NCBI GenBank assembly: GCA_029339195.1
Contig: JAPTJF010000289.1
Span: forward strand, 16,762 to 80,761
DNA: 64,000 bases
Direction of reading: 5' to 3'
Source of the DNA: Micractinium sp. NFX-FRZ
Taxonomy: Eukaryota > Chlorophyta > Trebouxiophyceae > Chlorellales > Chlorellaceae
This document shows positions 1 through 19,453 of the stretch, piece by piece. The position numbers were made by a program, and so were the translations under genes. Within the stretch, counting starts at the first letter, position 1, and every line of letters begins with the position of its first letter. The notes under the pieces are model-generated. The model saw only the letters and a list, made by a program, of their open reading frames with translations, ran no database searches and was not told the DNA's origin.

Positions 1-1608
1 TGTCCAAGCGGTGGAGCGAGGTGCCACACATGGCAGAGGCAATCAAGAAGGTGAATCTTGGAGGAGCAGGGTTTGCGTGGGTGGGTGGTGTGTAGGGGGG
101 AGGTGGGTGCATGGCGGAGGCGATCAAACTTCTTTTGTGGGGTGGGGTGGGGTGGGGTGGATGTTTGGGGGGGCTGGTGTTCGACACCCTGATTGATAGT
201 CATTGCCCCAAACCCTCCCGCCCCCTCTCCACCCTGTTCCCGCACCCCCCGCAGCTCTCCCCCGAGTGCAAGGACCTTCTGAACCGCATCTTTGTGATTG
301 ACGCCAAGAAGCGCATCACAATCGAGGACATCGAGCGGCACCCCTGGTGAGGAGCTGCAGGTTGGGGTGGAAGAGAGGGGGCATGTAGGGCGAAGGAGGC
401 AGTCATGTGAAGCGCTGGGAGTGTGTTTGTTCGTGGGGTGGGGTGGGGGGCGGAGGGGCCGCCCCTCCCCTGTCCCTGCCCGCCAACACTTCCCAGCAGG
501 TGCTGGTGGGTGGTCGCCGTTTCGCTGATAGTTTCCTGGCTCCCTGCCCTCCTGTTGGCATTGTGGTACTGCAGGTACCGCAAGCCCCTGGCCGCCAAGT
601 ACCAGCAGGTGCTGGATGGCCTGGCAAACAGGCAGCGCGAGATTGAGGCCTTCCACGAGCAGCACAAGAAGAGCGAGGTGGGTTGTCCAGTTGACGAGCT
701 CGGGTTTCTGGGAAAACACAACACACATGTGTTTGATTGCATGGGGGACCGAGGAGGGTGAGGCGAGAACAGACTGGGTGAGTGTTTGTATGAGCAAGCA
801 GCACAAGAAGGGCAAGGTGGGCGCTCAGGCGGACACCAAGTTCCAGACGTTGTGTGTTTGATGGCACGGGGTGGCTACAGGTGGGGTGTTTCGACTGGGT
901 GAGGCCTTGTAAGAGATGCACAAGAAGAGCACTGTGTTGAGCTGTGTGGGTGACTGCCTGTTGAGCGTGTGAGGGCGTGAGCTGGCGTGGGTCAACCAGG
1001 TTGAAGGTCAAAACGCGACTTTGGTTGCTTGGACGTGTCGCCTCAGAATGCCGCTCATTGTTCGTTCCCCCTGCAGGCCGCCATCACGGCGCGCAACCTG
1101 CAGCTGGAGGCGCTGGTGCAGGAGGCGACGACGCGGCCGCTGCCGGGGGGGCCCGAGCAGATCAAGAGGATCGACCTGCGGGAGCAGGGTGAGCTGTTTG
1201 TGCGTGTGTGTGCGTGTGTGTGTGTGTATGTGTTTGTTTGAGCGTGTGAGTGATCACACGGCTGGCAGCGGGAGCAGGGTGAGCTGGCAGCTGAGCTGGC
1301 GGGTGGGAGGGGGAAGGCGAGGCGCAGCTGGGGTTATTTGCTTGCAGAATCTGTGAGCGCGTCTCAAGTGTGCTGGCCTGGGGTGGGGGGGCTCCTGGGT
1401 GCAGTGTTGTGCGTGGTTGGAGCAGGCGTGCAGCGCAAGCATCACCGTATGCCATTCTAACTGAATGCGCTGCGCACCCCACCACCACACTGCAGCGATC
1501 CTGGAGGACGGAGCCGGCGCGGCCGTGCACTCGGGCGTGGCGTCGCCGGTGGCGGAAGCGCTGGCGCCCTCCCACATGGCGGCATCCCCTGTGGTGGCGG
1601 CCGCGTGA
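1..1608 (+). CDS. SnRK2-like serine/threonine protein kinase, C-terminal part (5' end outside window)
   Basis: Exons 255-346, 575-677, 1077-1188 and 1496-1608 (stop TGA) join in phase; a further upstream exon ending at 50 is plausible but lacks some residues expected before the next exon. The 255-346 exon encodes the end of a kinase catalytic domain (LSPECKDLLNRIF, then KKRITIEDIERHPW, kinase subdomain XI with its invariant Arg). This form is typical of plant and algal SnRK2/CAMK kinases. It continues through a charged helical tail (YRKPLAAKYQQVLDG, later RNLQLEALVQEA) to an Ala-rich C-terminus ending in SPVVAAA. The ATP-binding and catalytic loops would lie upstream, so activity cannot be judged. 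SnRK2 assignment is from family resemblance; another CAMK family is possible. Confidence 0.75.
655..940 (+). repeat. Degenerate tandem copies of a kinase exon 3' edge plus splice donor
   Basis: The exon end at 657-681 (encoding EQHKKSE, then the donor gtggg) is repeated in decayed form at about 792-821 and 913-936 inside the following intron. The spacing is about 120-140 bp, and some flanking intron sequence is repeated with it. Confidence 0.8.
1179..1286 (+). repeat. 18-bp exact repeat of exon end and donor
   Basis: Positions 1179-1196 span the end of an exon and its gtgag donor. They recur without mismatch at 1269-1286, 90 bp downstream in the intron. A GT-rich microsatellite lies between them at about 1200-1235. 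Confidence 0.85.
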
Positions 1609-3085
1609 GGAGCGCTGCCAGGCTGGCGCCTTGCTGGCGCCTTGCTGGCGCTTGGCTGCCTCTGTGCAGCCGTGCCCGCTCCCCCAAGTCCTGCTTCTTG
1701 CTTTCTGCTGTTGACATCACCCCGGCTCCCAGCACAGCGGCACCTGCCTCACCTGCCTGCCTGCACAAGGCGGGCGTGGGGGAAGCTGGAAGGCATGCAA
1801 GCGGGCAGTCACGCTGGCTGGGCATCCCTGCGCTCGCTCGCTTGCCCGCTGCTCCCCCACCGCACGTGCTGTGCCTGCTGCCCCCCTCTCTTGCTCCCGA
1901 GTGTGACCCGCCCACCCACCCTCACCGCCCGCCCCACGGCCGCACTGACCCACCTCCCCTGATTGTTGTGCACTCGCTTGCCTTGGCAGCAGCAGGGATG
2001 GCGCGGGCCTCCCCTCCGATTTCGTTGCCCGCCCCTTCCTCCTCCTGCCCGCATGCGCTCCCATTGACCCCTTGTTGTGCGGGCCCGCACAGTCCCATGT
2101 TGCCCGGCAGCAGCCCGCCCTCCGCTCTGTAGACCCCAGCGCAGCCCAGCGCCATCCTCTGTGTTTCACCCTGTGCATGCTTCAAACACCCCTGCTGCTG
2201 CCTGTTGTGCCATCCCGCCCCAGACGCCGGGCGCTGCCCTGCTGTAAACAACCGACCATGGACGGCGCCTGGGCCGACAGGGCGCAGCAAGGGGCGTTGC
2301 TTTTTTTTCAAAAAGGGGGAGGCGACTCCGAAAGGAATTGCAAGATGGCAAACGTTGAGCTGGCAAGCAACTGGGCGGGGGAAGGGTTTGAACAGGGAAA
2401 AGGGCTGGGGAGCATGCGTTGAGTTGGGTGGAAAGTGCTGCGACTAGGGGTGAGGGACGGTGAGGGAGAAAGAAAAACTGGAAAAAAAACTTGCACGGCA
2501 CAAGAGCACTGAACACACTGAACAAGGACGGTAGCAACAAGCCTGCTGGGCGAGCGGCTTGGATGTGGCGGTGTTTATGGTACAGATCGCGACTGCCCAC
2601 ACACGCGGGTGTGCGGGCTGGGAAGGATGTGAAGCACAACACAAGGGGCAGGCCGAGCGCAGAGGCGGCGGCTGCGGCACTGCCAAGGGAGAGCGCTGGA
2701 CTGGAAGGGCTGTGGCTGGCAGCCGGTGCCGGCCCTGCGCATGCACAACCATGCGCGCCTACCATGCGCGCCTGAGCCCACACATAAAGCTGAGGGGAAG
2801 TGCACAAAGGGCTACAGAAGGAGGGGTGCGGGCAGGGGATGGAGGGGCCAGGCACACAGCTGCAGCTTTCTGGTGCGCCATCCGTGATGCGGCACCGCGC
2901 TGCCGGGTCGGGAGTCCAAAATTCCGCCGCGGGTGCAACGAGTGTCGGCAGGCAAGGCGGGCAGGCGTGGAGCGCCACGCCCCAAGCCACCGCTCCAAAA
3001 TCCCCACTGCCCAGGCAGCTCAAGTAGTATCAGATTAAACCTCAGGTAAGCTAGGGTAAGCTAGGCTCAGGGTGGCTAGGGTCGG
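1609..3085. other. Intergenic / 3' UTR region between convergent kinase and beta-amylase genes
   Basis: No coding exon can be supported here. It should contain the 3' UTR of the kinase (+) and of the beta-amylase (-). A TGTAA signal for the + strand is at 2243-2247; I found no clear minus-strand TGTAA. Short direct repeats of gtaagctagg occur near 3045-3064. Confidence 0.6.
2243..2247 (+). terminator. TGTAA polyadenylation signal, kinase gene
   Basis: TGTAA is the usual green-algal poly(A) signal. This copy lies about 635 nt after the kinase stop codon. Use is inferred. Confidence 0.45.
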
Positions 3086-11154
<8,069 letters not shown>

Positions 11155-12432
11155 CTGCGTGTGGTATCGTCAACCACTGGGCAGCCCTCAAAGGCTTGCC
11201 ATCAGCTGGAAGTCGCGGGCTGATGTTTACGTGCTGCTAGCGGCGCTGCTGTCGGGATGTCCTGACGCCTTGGATGGATGATCCCTGCTTCGCGACGAGC
11301 CACGGCCGAGTGGGGAGAATGCTCCACGTGTGCAGGGCGCCAAAAGGTACCCTTGGCGCTCGGCGAGTGGCGCAATAAGATTGATTGGTCCACAATGGTG
11401 ATCCATGGAGAAGACGAGTGCAGTTGGCATTGCACAAGGCACCACCTGCCTTCCATCCACTACGCCGCCCTCCTCCCGCCTTCCCGCTGCCACCTGCTGC
11501 CATTCTCCCAGCGTGTGCATTCTGCAGTGGCTTGGGCTTGTAGGCTGTGAGGGTTGCATGGGAATGCTGTCAATGTCAGTTGGCAGGTCTGGAGTGCGAG
11601 CAGCGGACTTCCGGGGTGGCGATGGTTTTGCCGGTGGCGGCAGATATATGCCTCCCGTTCCTTCGGCTCAGCGGGCAAGTGGAGCTCCACGACGGGAAAC
11701 GAGTGCTTAACACAATGCAAGTGTGACCCATCTTATTGGGCAGCTCACTAATTCACGTTGTCCAGCTACCAGCTGTTGATGACCTTTGCCTGTGCATGGG
11801 TTTTCTGTACCTCGTGCAGAGGGCATGTGTGCAAGAGCAGGGGTTGCCGGCCCATCCCCGTATTCAGTGTTGGGCAAGGGCTACCTGATTGAGCCTCTGT
11901 TGTGGTGCAGAGCTCTACATGGCAACAGCCTTCACTTGGGCGGCATTGAGAATGCTTCGGGGGCTTAGGAATTGGGGGGAGGCCCGCATCTGGTGCATGC
12001 CGCTTTGGTGGACCAGTTCCACCAAGCATGCCTACTCAGCCTACTACTGTGGCGCTATTGCGCATTCTGTTGCGCTCAACGCACCCAAGGAATTCAAGAC
12101 ACACCGTTGAACCGCGCCGCGGCCAAGCAAGTGGGTAGGTATGACCGCCGCAAGTTGCGCGCCGGTGCAGAGCGCGCCTCCAGTAGAAACACGGGGCCTG
12201 CGACATGCCGCACTGCTGTTGCAGCCTGGTGACCCACACGCTTCGCGCAGCGCAGCGTGTGCAGGGGTGGGACACCGCCGCCCACCAACGGTGATGGCAG
12301 CGGGACGGCGCCAAGAGCGGTGCCCACCATGGTTGATCCACAGAGGTTGCTGGATGTGCACCCACAATGCAGTTCCATGCCTCCCAATTGTTGTTGCAGG
12401 CCCTTCCTCACCCAGCACCCATTGCCCTCACC
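11155..12432. other. Divergent upstream region of beta-amylase (-) and Cys-rich gene (+)
   Basis: There is no supported coding exon in 1278 bp between two start codons pointing away from each other. It should hold both promoters. I see no convincing TATA box; the open frames here look like chance. Confidence 0.55.
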
Positions 12433-13215
12433 ATGCCGCGTTCCGCCCTCGCGATGCTGCTGGCGGTGCTGCTGCTGCTGGCGGGCGGCGCGCAGGCCAA
12501 GCCCTCGGCGTGCAAGGCATACAGCGTGTCGGTTGGCAGCTACTTTGGGAAGATCCGGCCCTACTGCATGCCCGGCTTCTCTCTGAACTGCAGCAGCAAG
12601 TGCCGGAAGCACCTGAAGAAGGTGGGCGGGTGATGTTGTGTGCCTGAGTTCTTTTGCTGGCGTGAGTCTGTGCTTCTTGTGTTACGGGAGGTGGTAGGTG
12701 TACGGGTGTGGTGTTGTTCGTTCAAGGAAGGAAGGAGCAGGTGGCACGCGAAAACATGTGGTGGCAGCAAGTGCAGGCAGCACCTAACTGCACGCGGGCT
12801 GGGGCGGGCAGATAGAGGGGGGTGGCTGCAGTGCAGAAGAGGTAGACGGGCAGGCGGGTGTGGCTTGAGATGCAGGGTGGGCCGGGGGTGCAGAACAGTT
12901 GGGTGCGCAGGCAAGGCGGGGGCAGGCAGGGCAAGCACTGGTCCCGCCCTGCAGCCATGTGCTGCAAAGCGGCCCTCCCCGGCCCGCAGCCGCCGCCAGC
13001 CGGGGTGCAGATCTCCGGGCCCCCAGCTGCCCGCAGGGCGCACCGCCACTGGCTGCCCCACGCCTGCACTGGATCCAGACCCTGGGCATGCATCACGTTT
13101 GCTGCCCCCCCACTGCCTGCAGGTCAACCTGTCCTGCTTCTCCGCAATTGTCAAGGAGCGGATGCCCGAGCGCCTGTCTGGCTCCATCGCTTTCTACAAG
13201 AGCTGTGCCTATTGA
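12433..13215 (+). CDS. Small secreted six-cysteine protein, function unknown
   Basis: Exons 12433-12621 and 13123-13215 join in phase 0 to 93 aa. Residues 1-22 are a clear signal peptide (MPRSALAMLLAVLLLLAGG then AQA), so the product enters the secretory pathway. The mature part of about 70 aa is basic and has six cysteines (ACK, YCM, NCSSKC, SCF and a C-terminal SCAY), enough for three disulfides. I do not recognise the family. A small extracellular cysteine-rich peptide, protease inhibitor-like or defence-like molecule are all possible, but nothing in the sequence decides. An upstream in-frame ATG at 12367 would put 22 residues before the signal peptide, so I prefer 12433. The intron holds a decayed copy of the exon 1 end at about 12763-12788. 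Confidence 0.7.
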
Positions 13216-14355
13216 ACCATCCAGCCACCAATTGCCTTGGTTCTGGTGGAGAGCCCACCTGGTGAGAGCTCGTGCTAGGCCGCGCTGAAGACGGCGCGTG
13301 CAAGAGCAGCGCTTTGTGCCAGCTGGCAAGCAGGCGCAGCGTTTGGTGCTAACCCTGCTGAACATGCAGAGCGGCGGCGGCGGCGGCGGCGCCACGCCCA
13401 GCTGTGGCTCTCGGCTCTCCTCTCCTTGATCCCGTGACCCTCCTGCACTCTGCCCCCTCTGGCTATCCTGATTGGCACCTTTGTTATTTCATCCGGCTCG
13501 TTTCATGTCAACCCCACTCAGACCCCTGCATCTTCCTGCAATGCATGTCACTAAGATGAACTGAAAGCCACACAGGCAGGCGGCGGTAGCGGGTGCGCCG
13601 GCCGCCATGCCCCTCTGTAACTTCACCCGCTCAAGCGCTGAAAGTCGCAGGGCTAGAGCGTGTCTTGGCAGGGTGTCATGCAGGGGCCTGGGCTGGGCAT
13701 GTTGCAGTGCAGGCACTGAAGCTGCTCTCATGACCGAGTGAATGCTCCGAACGTTACATCCGGCTTCAGAAGAGCACCAAAAGCCCTGATGGGCACGGCG
13801 ACGCTGAGGTGGGGTGGGGCGGACATAGAGAGGCTGAAAATGACCCATCGGCAGCTGGGCTGCAGTAAGCTGGTTGGTTGGGATGCAGCCGGCCGGATGG
13901 GAGGCACTGTGGCGGTGCATCAAAGGGGCAAGATTGAAGCGATGCTGGGGCAATCGTGGGGGAAGACTTGTGGGCGGCAAGTAGGGGCGTGAGACGCTCC
14001 GTGCAACCGACACTGCCGCAAGTCTGCGCCCCATGCAGGCCCAAGCACCAAGCTGATTGCGAGCAGTCCACTGGTTCACGTGGGTGCCATGGTTGCGCCT
14101 ATTTGACCAACTGGATGCAGCCCAGACTGACGGCATGCCTGGATTCAGCCAGCCAGGAAGTTCAAAATTAGGATGCCCAGGACCGCGCTGCCAGCCACAG
14201 GCCAGGGCAGCTTCTGCAACAAGACACCTAGCTTCCCTCCCTGCCGACCGCCCGCCACATGGGGATTGCGCTGCTCATCCAACGTGCGACTTCTCTCCCT
14301 ACAGTCAGCAGGCAAGCTCTCCACACATCCACGGGTGCCCTAGCCGCCATCAGCG
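13216..14355. other. Intergenic region between two + strand secreted-protein genes
   Basis: It contains the 3' UTR of the Cys-rich gene (TGTAA at 13616-13620) and the upstream region of the beta-propeller gene. Long minus-strand open frames here (13489-14136) show no protein features I recognise. Confidence 0.55.
13616..13620 (+). terminator. TGTAA polyadenylation signal, Cys-rich gene
   Basis: This TGTAA is about 400 nt after the stop codon. Use is inferred. Confidence 0.5.
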
Positions 14356-17300
14356 ATGCGGCGAGAGACGCTCGCACTCCTGGGCACGTGCTTGCTGCTT
14401 CAGCAATGCTGCGCGGTTGCCGCGAGCTTGAAGGCGATATGCGCGGCATCCAGCACAAACCAGAGGCTACCCACGGGACCCTCGTCCTACGTCTCTTGCG
14501 TGAACCGCGCAGTATGGGACGTGCGCAGCTGCCCGTCTACTCCCAAAGGCCTTGTGTTCGACTATCGCCGCCAAGCATGCGTCCCCGGCCCGTGAGTGCA
14601 TGTGGCCAGGTGGTGCGCATGCCCGCTGGCGGCTGGCGGCACCGCCCCGCCCTGCCGTGACTGCCCGGCGGCTGCCATTGCAAGCACGCCACAGTCATCC
14701 GCTCTAACAGCCAGGCTGCACTCAGCATGCCCAACCGTTGTTCCGCCCCCCCGCCCGCACTGCCGCAGGGGCGGCGCCCCGCTCATCCCGCCGCCCAGCG
14801 CCCCGCCACCCACCCCGGCGGCACCGCCCAGCCTCTTCCTCTATGTGTGGGCAGGAGCTGACAACCCCTCCCGGCAGTGCCGTGACGCCTTGGTCGTCCT
14901 GGACGGCACCCCGGAGAGTGCCTCCTTTGGGAGGGTCCTGAATGTTTCTTATGCGCCCACCTGGGGCACGGAGCCGCACCACGTGAGCCCCACCCGTGGC
15001 AGGTTCAGTTGCATTCTTTTTGTTTTTCCTTTTTTCTTTTCCACACCCGCAACAGGCCTCCCTAGGGGGAACCCTGTGACCCGCCCAAGCACATCAGTCT
15101 GTTGCGCTCGTATTTACACCACGGCAGGGGGGGTACAAGGGACCACGCCCCGCACAGGGCCCTGCCCATGCGCTGCCTGCACAGCGCCCGCCGGCACAGC
15201 GGCTGGGCAGCTGCAGCCTCTGGCAGCGCTGCCGCAGCCAGCTGCGCAAGCCTCCTTGCTTCCCTTGCTTGCCCTTGACGTGCTTTCAGCCACACATGGG
15301 ATGCATGCATGTTTTCATGCCCCCAGCACCTGCCCCACCGCCTCCCCAGGCCGGCCCCAGAACCAAAGAATCCCAGGCTTCCTTTCTAAATCAGGTCTTC
15401 TTTCTAATTCATCCACCTGCACACCCCCAACCTTGCCTCCCCCGCAGGTGGGCCTCGTGGCCGGCTCCCCCTCCCGCCCCCCTGTGCTGGCCGTGGGCAG
15501 CCTGCAGGCTTACCTGCGCGGTGCCCCAGACATCCACTTTTTCGACCTCACCGCCCCCACCGCCCCCAAGTGGATTGCCTCCGCCGACCCGCCCCTCTCC
15601 TCCGTCACCGATAGCTTTGTGGCGGCAAAACCAGAGATGGAGGGCGGGCTGTATGGCCCCGCAGGCGAGGGCGGCTTCTGGGTGTCCCAGGTTGGTGGGC
15701 GGGTGGGGGATGGGGAGGGCAGCCAGGGTGGGGCGCGGTCCGGCCGGGATGCCAGGCCGGGGCGCTCCCGAGACGGCTGGTGTCTTCAGCCTTGAGCCAG
15801 GACGTGTTGTGTGGAGGGAGGGGCGCATGCGCTAACACTCACAGCACCCTTCACAAGCGTCACACTCTTCACGCCCACCCTTCGCACGCTCACACCCCCG
15901 CTCAACTGCCTTGCCCGGCGCCCGCCCCGCCTGGCTGCCCACGTGAGGGCATGGTGTAAATTTACCACCTGTCCACCCGCCCTGCCCGCCCGCCCGCCTG
16001 CCTGCAACTGCACAGATGGGCAGCGCCGATGGCGGCACTCCCGGCAGGATTGTGCGGCTGGGCGGGCACCCCAACTTTGGCGTGCTCGCCGAGCTGCCGC
16101 TCAAACCTCCCCCAGGCTTCAACCCTCACGGCTATGCCATCGACACCGCACGGGCGGCCGCGCTGGGCACAGCGCCGCGCATCGTCACAGCAGGCAAGCA
16201 CGGCGCAGCGGGCGCAGCGTGGGATGCATGGCCCCATTCCGTCCCAACACAGCCCGCACCCTGCCTCATAAGTGTATGTAATTACACCACCTCACCCTGC
16301 AGACTCTCCAGGCCTGGCTCCACGCAGGGCGGCCCCACCGTGTCCCCGTACATCTCCTAAGCATTCTGGCACACCGCCTGACACGCCATATGTCCACACC
16401 CTAACCCAGCAGACTATCTGGAGCTGCGTTCCACGCTGGACGGCCCCACCGTGCCCCGCCGCTTCCGTGGCAGCGGCACGCCTGTGTACAGGTGCGCTGC
16501 ACGCTGCTCTGCCTTCTGTCCTCTGGCCCTCCAGCGTCCATCCTGCTCTTCCCTTCCTCATGCGTCTTGCCTCCTGCGGCCCTGTGTCAGCCCTGAGCGA
16601 GGTGGCACGCTGCCGGCGTGAGGTGCTGTTGCAGCACCACGCCACTGTGGCTTTAAAGCCACAGTGCCAACGCCGCAAAAGCAAATTTGTGCCAACGCCG
16701 CGTGTTCCATCCGCCCACTGTGCATGTGGCCCCCGCAGGAGCACTCTGCGCACCTCGGCAGATGCCTTGTAGGCCCGGGCTGCTGCAGCTTTGGGCCAGC
16801 TGTGAGGCAAAGCTGGGGGGGTCGTTCATCCAACACTGTGCTGCACCCAACCGTGCAGGAACACGCTGCGCACTTGGCAGATGCCCCGCCCCGGCCGCCC
16901 AGACCTGAAGCCGGTGGGCCTGTACAGCTCGCCAGGTGCGCTCGGGGTGGGGTGGGGTGAGGGGTGGGTGCGAGGTAGGGATGGGGTGGGTGTGGGGTGT
17001 GGGGTGTAGGGTGGGGCGGCGCGGGTGGGGGTGAGCGGATGTGGCGGGAAGTCCGATCTTCACCGCACCTGGGCGGCAGCTATGCCCGGGCCTGCGCGGC
17101 GCTCTGAAGGGGTGAGAGCAGACCCAGTCGCAAGCCACCTCGTTCTGCCCCTCCAAACCAACCACGACTCTTTGGTGCTGCCCCACCACCTGTTCTGTAC
17201 TTCGCTCCTGGCTGCAGAGGGCAAAAAGTCGCTGGGGTTCATGAGCGTCCAATTCGTGCGGGACACTGGCATAGCTGTGTCAGGTGGGCCCAGCAGTCAT

Positions 17301-19453
17301 GCAGGCAGTGGGAGGTGGGGTGGGGACACTGGCATGCAGGGAGGTGACAGTCTTGCAGGGAGTGGGAGGTGGGAGGGCACAGAGCACAGCAGCAGCGCAG
17401 CCAGGGGGGAAGCAGCATGCGATTTGCCGACCATGGCGCCCTCAGCGGGCAGCGGCGCACGGCAGGGGGCATGCCTGCACCCTGCTCTGCGCAGGGCAGG
17501 GCGCAGGCATGGCAGCCAACGGCTGGCAGCGCATGTGGTGTGGTGTGGGCCCTGCGCGACAGCCTAAGGACATCTGGTCATGGGTGTGACGTGGCGGCCG
17601 CCACCTTCACCTTCAAATCCTCCCAGCAGGCTGCTTGCCGCCCTTGCCCGCCCCCCGCTTTCCTTTCCAGAGAACGGCAGGGGCATCGTGTGGGCGGTGG
17701 ACGCGTACGGCGCCCCCAACCGTGCCCAGGTGCAACCCTGGGTGCACAGCCCTGGGGAGTGCCCGCATGGAATGGGGTGCAGGCAGCCGCTTGCTGCCAT
17801 GCTGTTCAGGCAAAACAGGGGGCGGGGCTGGGGCTTTGCTTTCGGTACCAAATGGCTGCCTGCCTGTGGCTTCAAAAGCACCTCTGCAGCAAGTGGAGCA
17901 GCCCCAGGGCGCAGCACTCTGGTTGACAGCAACGTGGACGGGCCTGCAAGTTGCATCCGGCAGCCTGGCAGCAGGGGCCTGGCAGCTGCCACTCACGCCC
18001 GTGCCTGCTCCTCGCGCCCCTTCCCCCACCCTCTATCCCTCGCCTCTCCCCCCTCCCCTCCCCCTCCCCTCACGTCACAGCCGGCCCAATTCGGTGGTCC
18101 CGCACAGTCTCCTTTCACCTTCCTTCCCCTTCCCCTCCCCCTCCCCCTCCCCTTCACGTCACAGCCCGCCCACTTTGCTTGTCCGGCCCCCCCTCCCACC
18201 CTCTTCATCCCTCCCCCTCCCGCTCTCATCGCAGCCCGCCCACTTTGGAGGGTCCAGCACCGTCTCCGTCGTCTTTGCCCCGCTCCCCTTCTCCAACGGC
18301 ACGCGCTTCGTTGCCACGGTGCTGGGGCAGAGCATGGTGCAGCTGCTGGACACAGCCAATGCCAGCCGCTGGCGGGTGGTGCAAGAGGTGTACCTGCCCA
18401 CAGGCGAGTGCTGCATTTGCCAGCCGCTGCGGGTGGTGCAAGTGGTGTGCCTGCCGGCAAGCAAGTGCAGTGGAGAGCCCCCTGGGAGGTGGCTTGCAAG
18501 AGCCCCTGGCTCAAAATTGACCGGCGTCTGTAGCGGCCTCCGTGGACGTTCAAGAATCCTTCACCTTTCCACCTTGTAACTCTTGCCCCGCACACAGCCA
18601 CCTGGTCGGTGACATCACAAGCAGACACGTGTCCTTCGTTCCTTTCCTTTCAAACACGACCTGCAGGCACCTACCCGCATGCGATTGCCATGGCCCGTGA
18701 CGGCACGCTGGTGGCTGTGAGCGCGTATTACGTGAAGCAAGCCTACGGCGCCAGCCCCGGCTTTGGCGTTGTGCAGCAGTACGGGACGCGGAAGGTGAGG
18801 GGCCGCTTGCGAGGGGTGCAGCAGTACAGGAGGCAGGAGGTGAGGGGTCACTCGTGACGTGCACTAGAGGCACCCACTTGCTCAGCGCTGGCATGGTTGG
18901 TGCTTGGCCAGCCCGGTCCTGCGGCATGAGGCCATGTGGCATGCGCGTGGTCAGGGGGCAGGCGTGGGGAGGCACAGGCCGGAGGGGCGGGGCGGCCTCA
19001 TGTGCTGCCCGCCTTCTTGTGCAGCCTTCATGTGCACCTGCCACGCCTGCCGGCCCCCCACTACACAGGCGCACTGCCAAGCACCCTCCCTCCAGCCCCA
19101 CGGCTTGCTGCACCGGGCACGCCCGCGCCTGCGCACTCCTGCTTACGTTGCTACAAGGGGTGCCAGTGGTCCCATGCCCGCTCATCTTCTGCTATAGTTT
19201 CTCAACCGCAAACCCTCCCAGCACACACCCTCCCCCGCCCCCGGCACACCCCACTGCCCCTGGCCCGCAGGTGTTCCTCTTTGATGTGACCGACTCCTCT
19301 CTCAAGCTCAGTGCCCGCCGCCCCGTGGTCAACTTCAAGGCTGACGTGGCAGCTTACCTGGCAAAGAAGCAGGGGACCAAGGGCACCTGCGGGGGCTGGC
19401 GCCCGCACGGCATGGCCTTCCGGTCGGTGCCACCGCCGTCGCCGGCAGCATAA
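14356..19453 (+). CDS. Secreted CBM14-like chitin-binding module fused to selenium-binding-protein/YVTN-type beta-propeller
   Basis: Eleven exons give 543 aa: 14356-14591, 14769-14982, 15448-15690, 16016-16193, 16413-16491, 16859-16935, 17218-17283, 17671-17729, 18235-18403, 18667-18794, 19271-19453. Residues 1 to about 23 are a signal peptide (MRRETLALLGTCLLLQQCC). Residues about 28-78 resemble a peritrophin-A/CBM14 module (SYVSC...VWDVRSCP...GLVFDYRRQAC), with four of the usual six cysteines. A Pro-rich linker follows, then a beta-propeller resembling selenium-binding protein/methanethiol oxidase and bacterial YVTN relatives: LFLYVWAGADN, WGTEPHHVGLVAG, DIHFFDLT, PPLSSVTDSF, MGSADGG, GFNPHGYAID, IVTADYLE, VYRNTLRTW, TYPHAIAMARDG, WRPHGMAF. 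Introns starting at 16194 and 18404 use GC donors. Catalytic activity is not assignable; a cell-wall or extracellular role is inferred from the signal peptide and binding module. Confidence 0.8.
16297..16901 (+). repeat. Exon-edge copies in two propeller introns
   Basis: Acceptor plus exon start at about 16408-16462 has a decayed copy at 16297-16350. Acceptor plus exon start at about 16855-16901 has one at 16735-16778. Both copies lie 110-121 bp upstream and carry stops or gaps. Confidence 0.85.
18071..18280 (+). repeat. Three copies of an acceptor plus exon start
   Basis: The true exon start is at 18229-18275 (cag then PAHFGGSSTVS). Copies precede it at about 18071-18112 and 18155-18205, separated by C/T-rich tracts. 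Confidence 0.85.
18361..18469 (+). repeat. Tandem copy of an exon end with GC donor
   Basis: The exon end 18361-18411 (SRWRVVQEVYLPTG and GCGAGT donor) is followed directly by a copy at 18419-18469, a 58-bp period. Confidence 0.85.
18771..18847 (+). repeat. Tandem copy of exon end and GT donor
   Basis: Positions 18771-18802 (exon end encoding VQQYGTRK plus gtgagggg) recur at 18816-18847, a 45-bp period, with the donor intact. Confidence 0.85.

Noticed and set aside
13489..14136. Minus-strand open frame of about 215 codons
   Set aside because: No domain, no plausible splice structure; long chance frames are common in GC-rich DNA.
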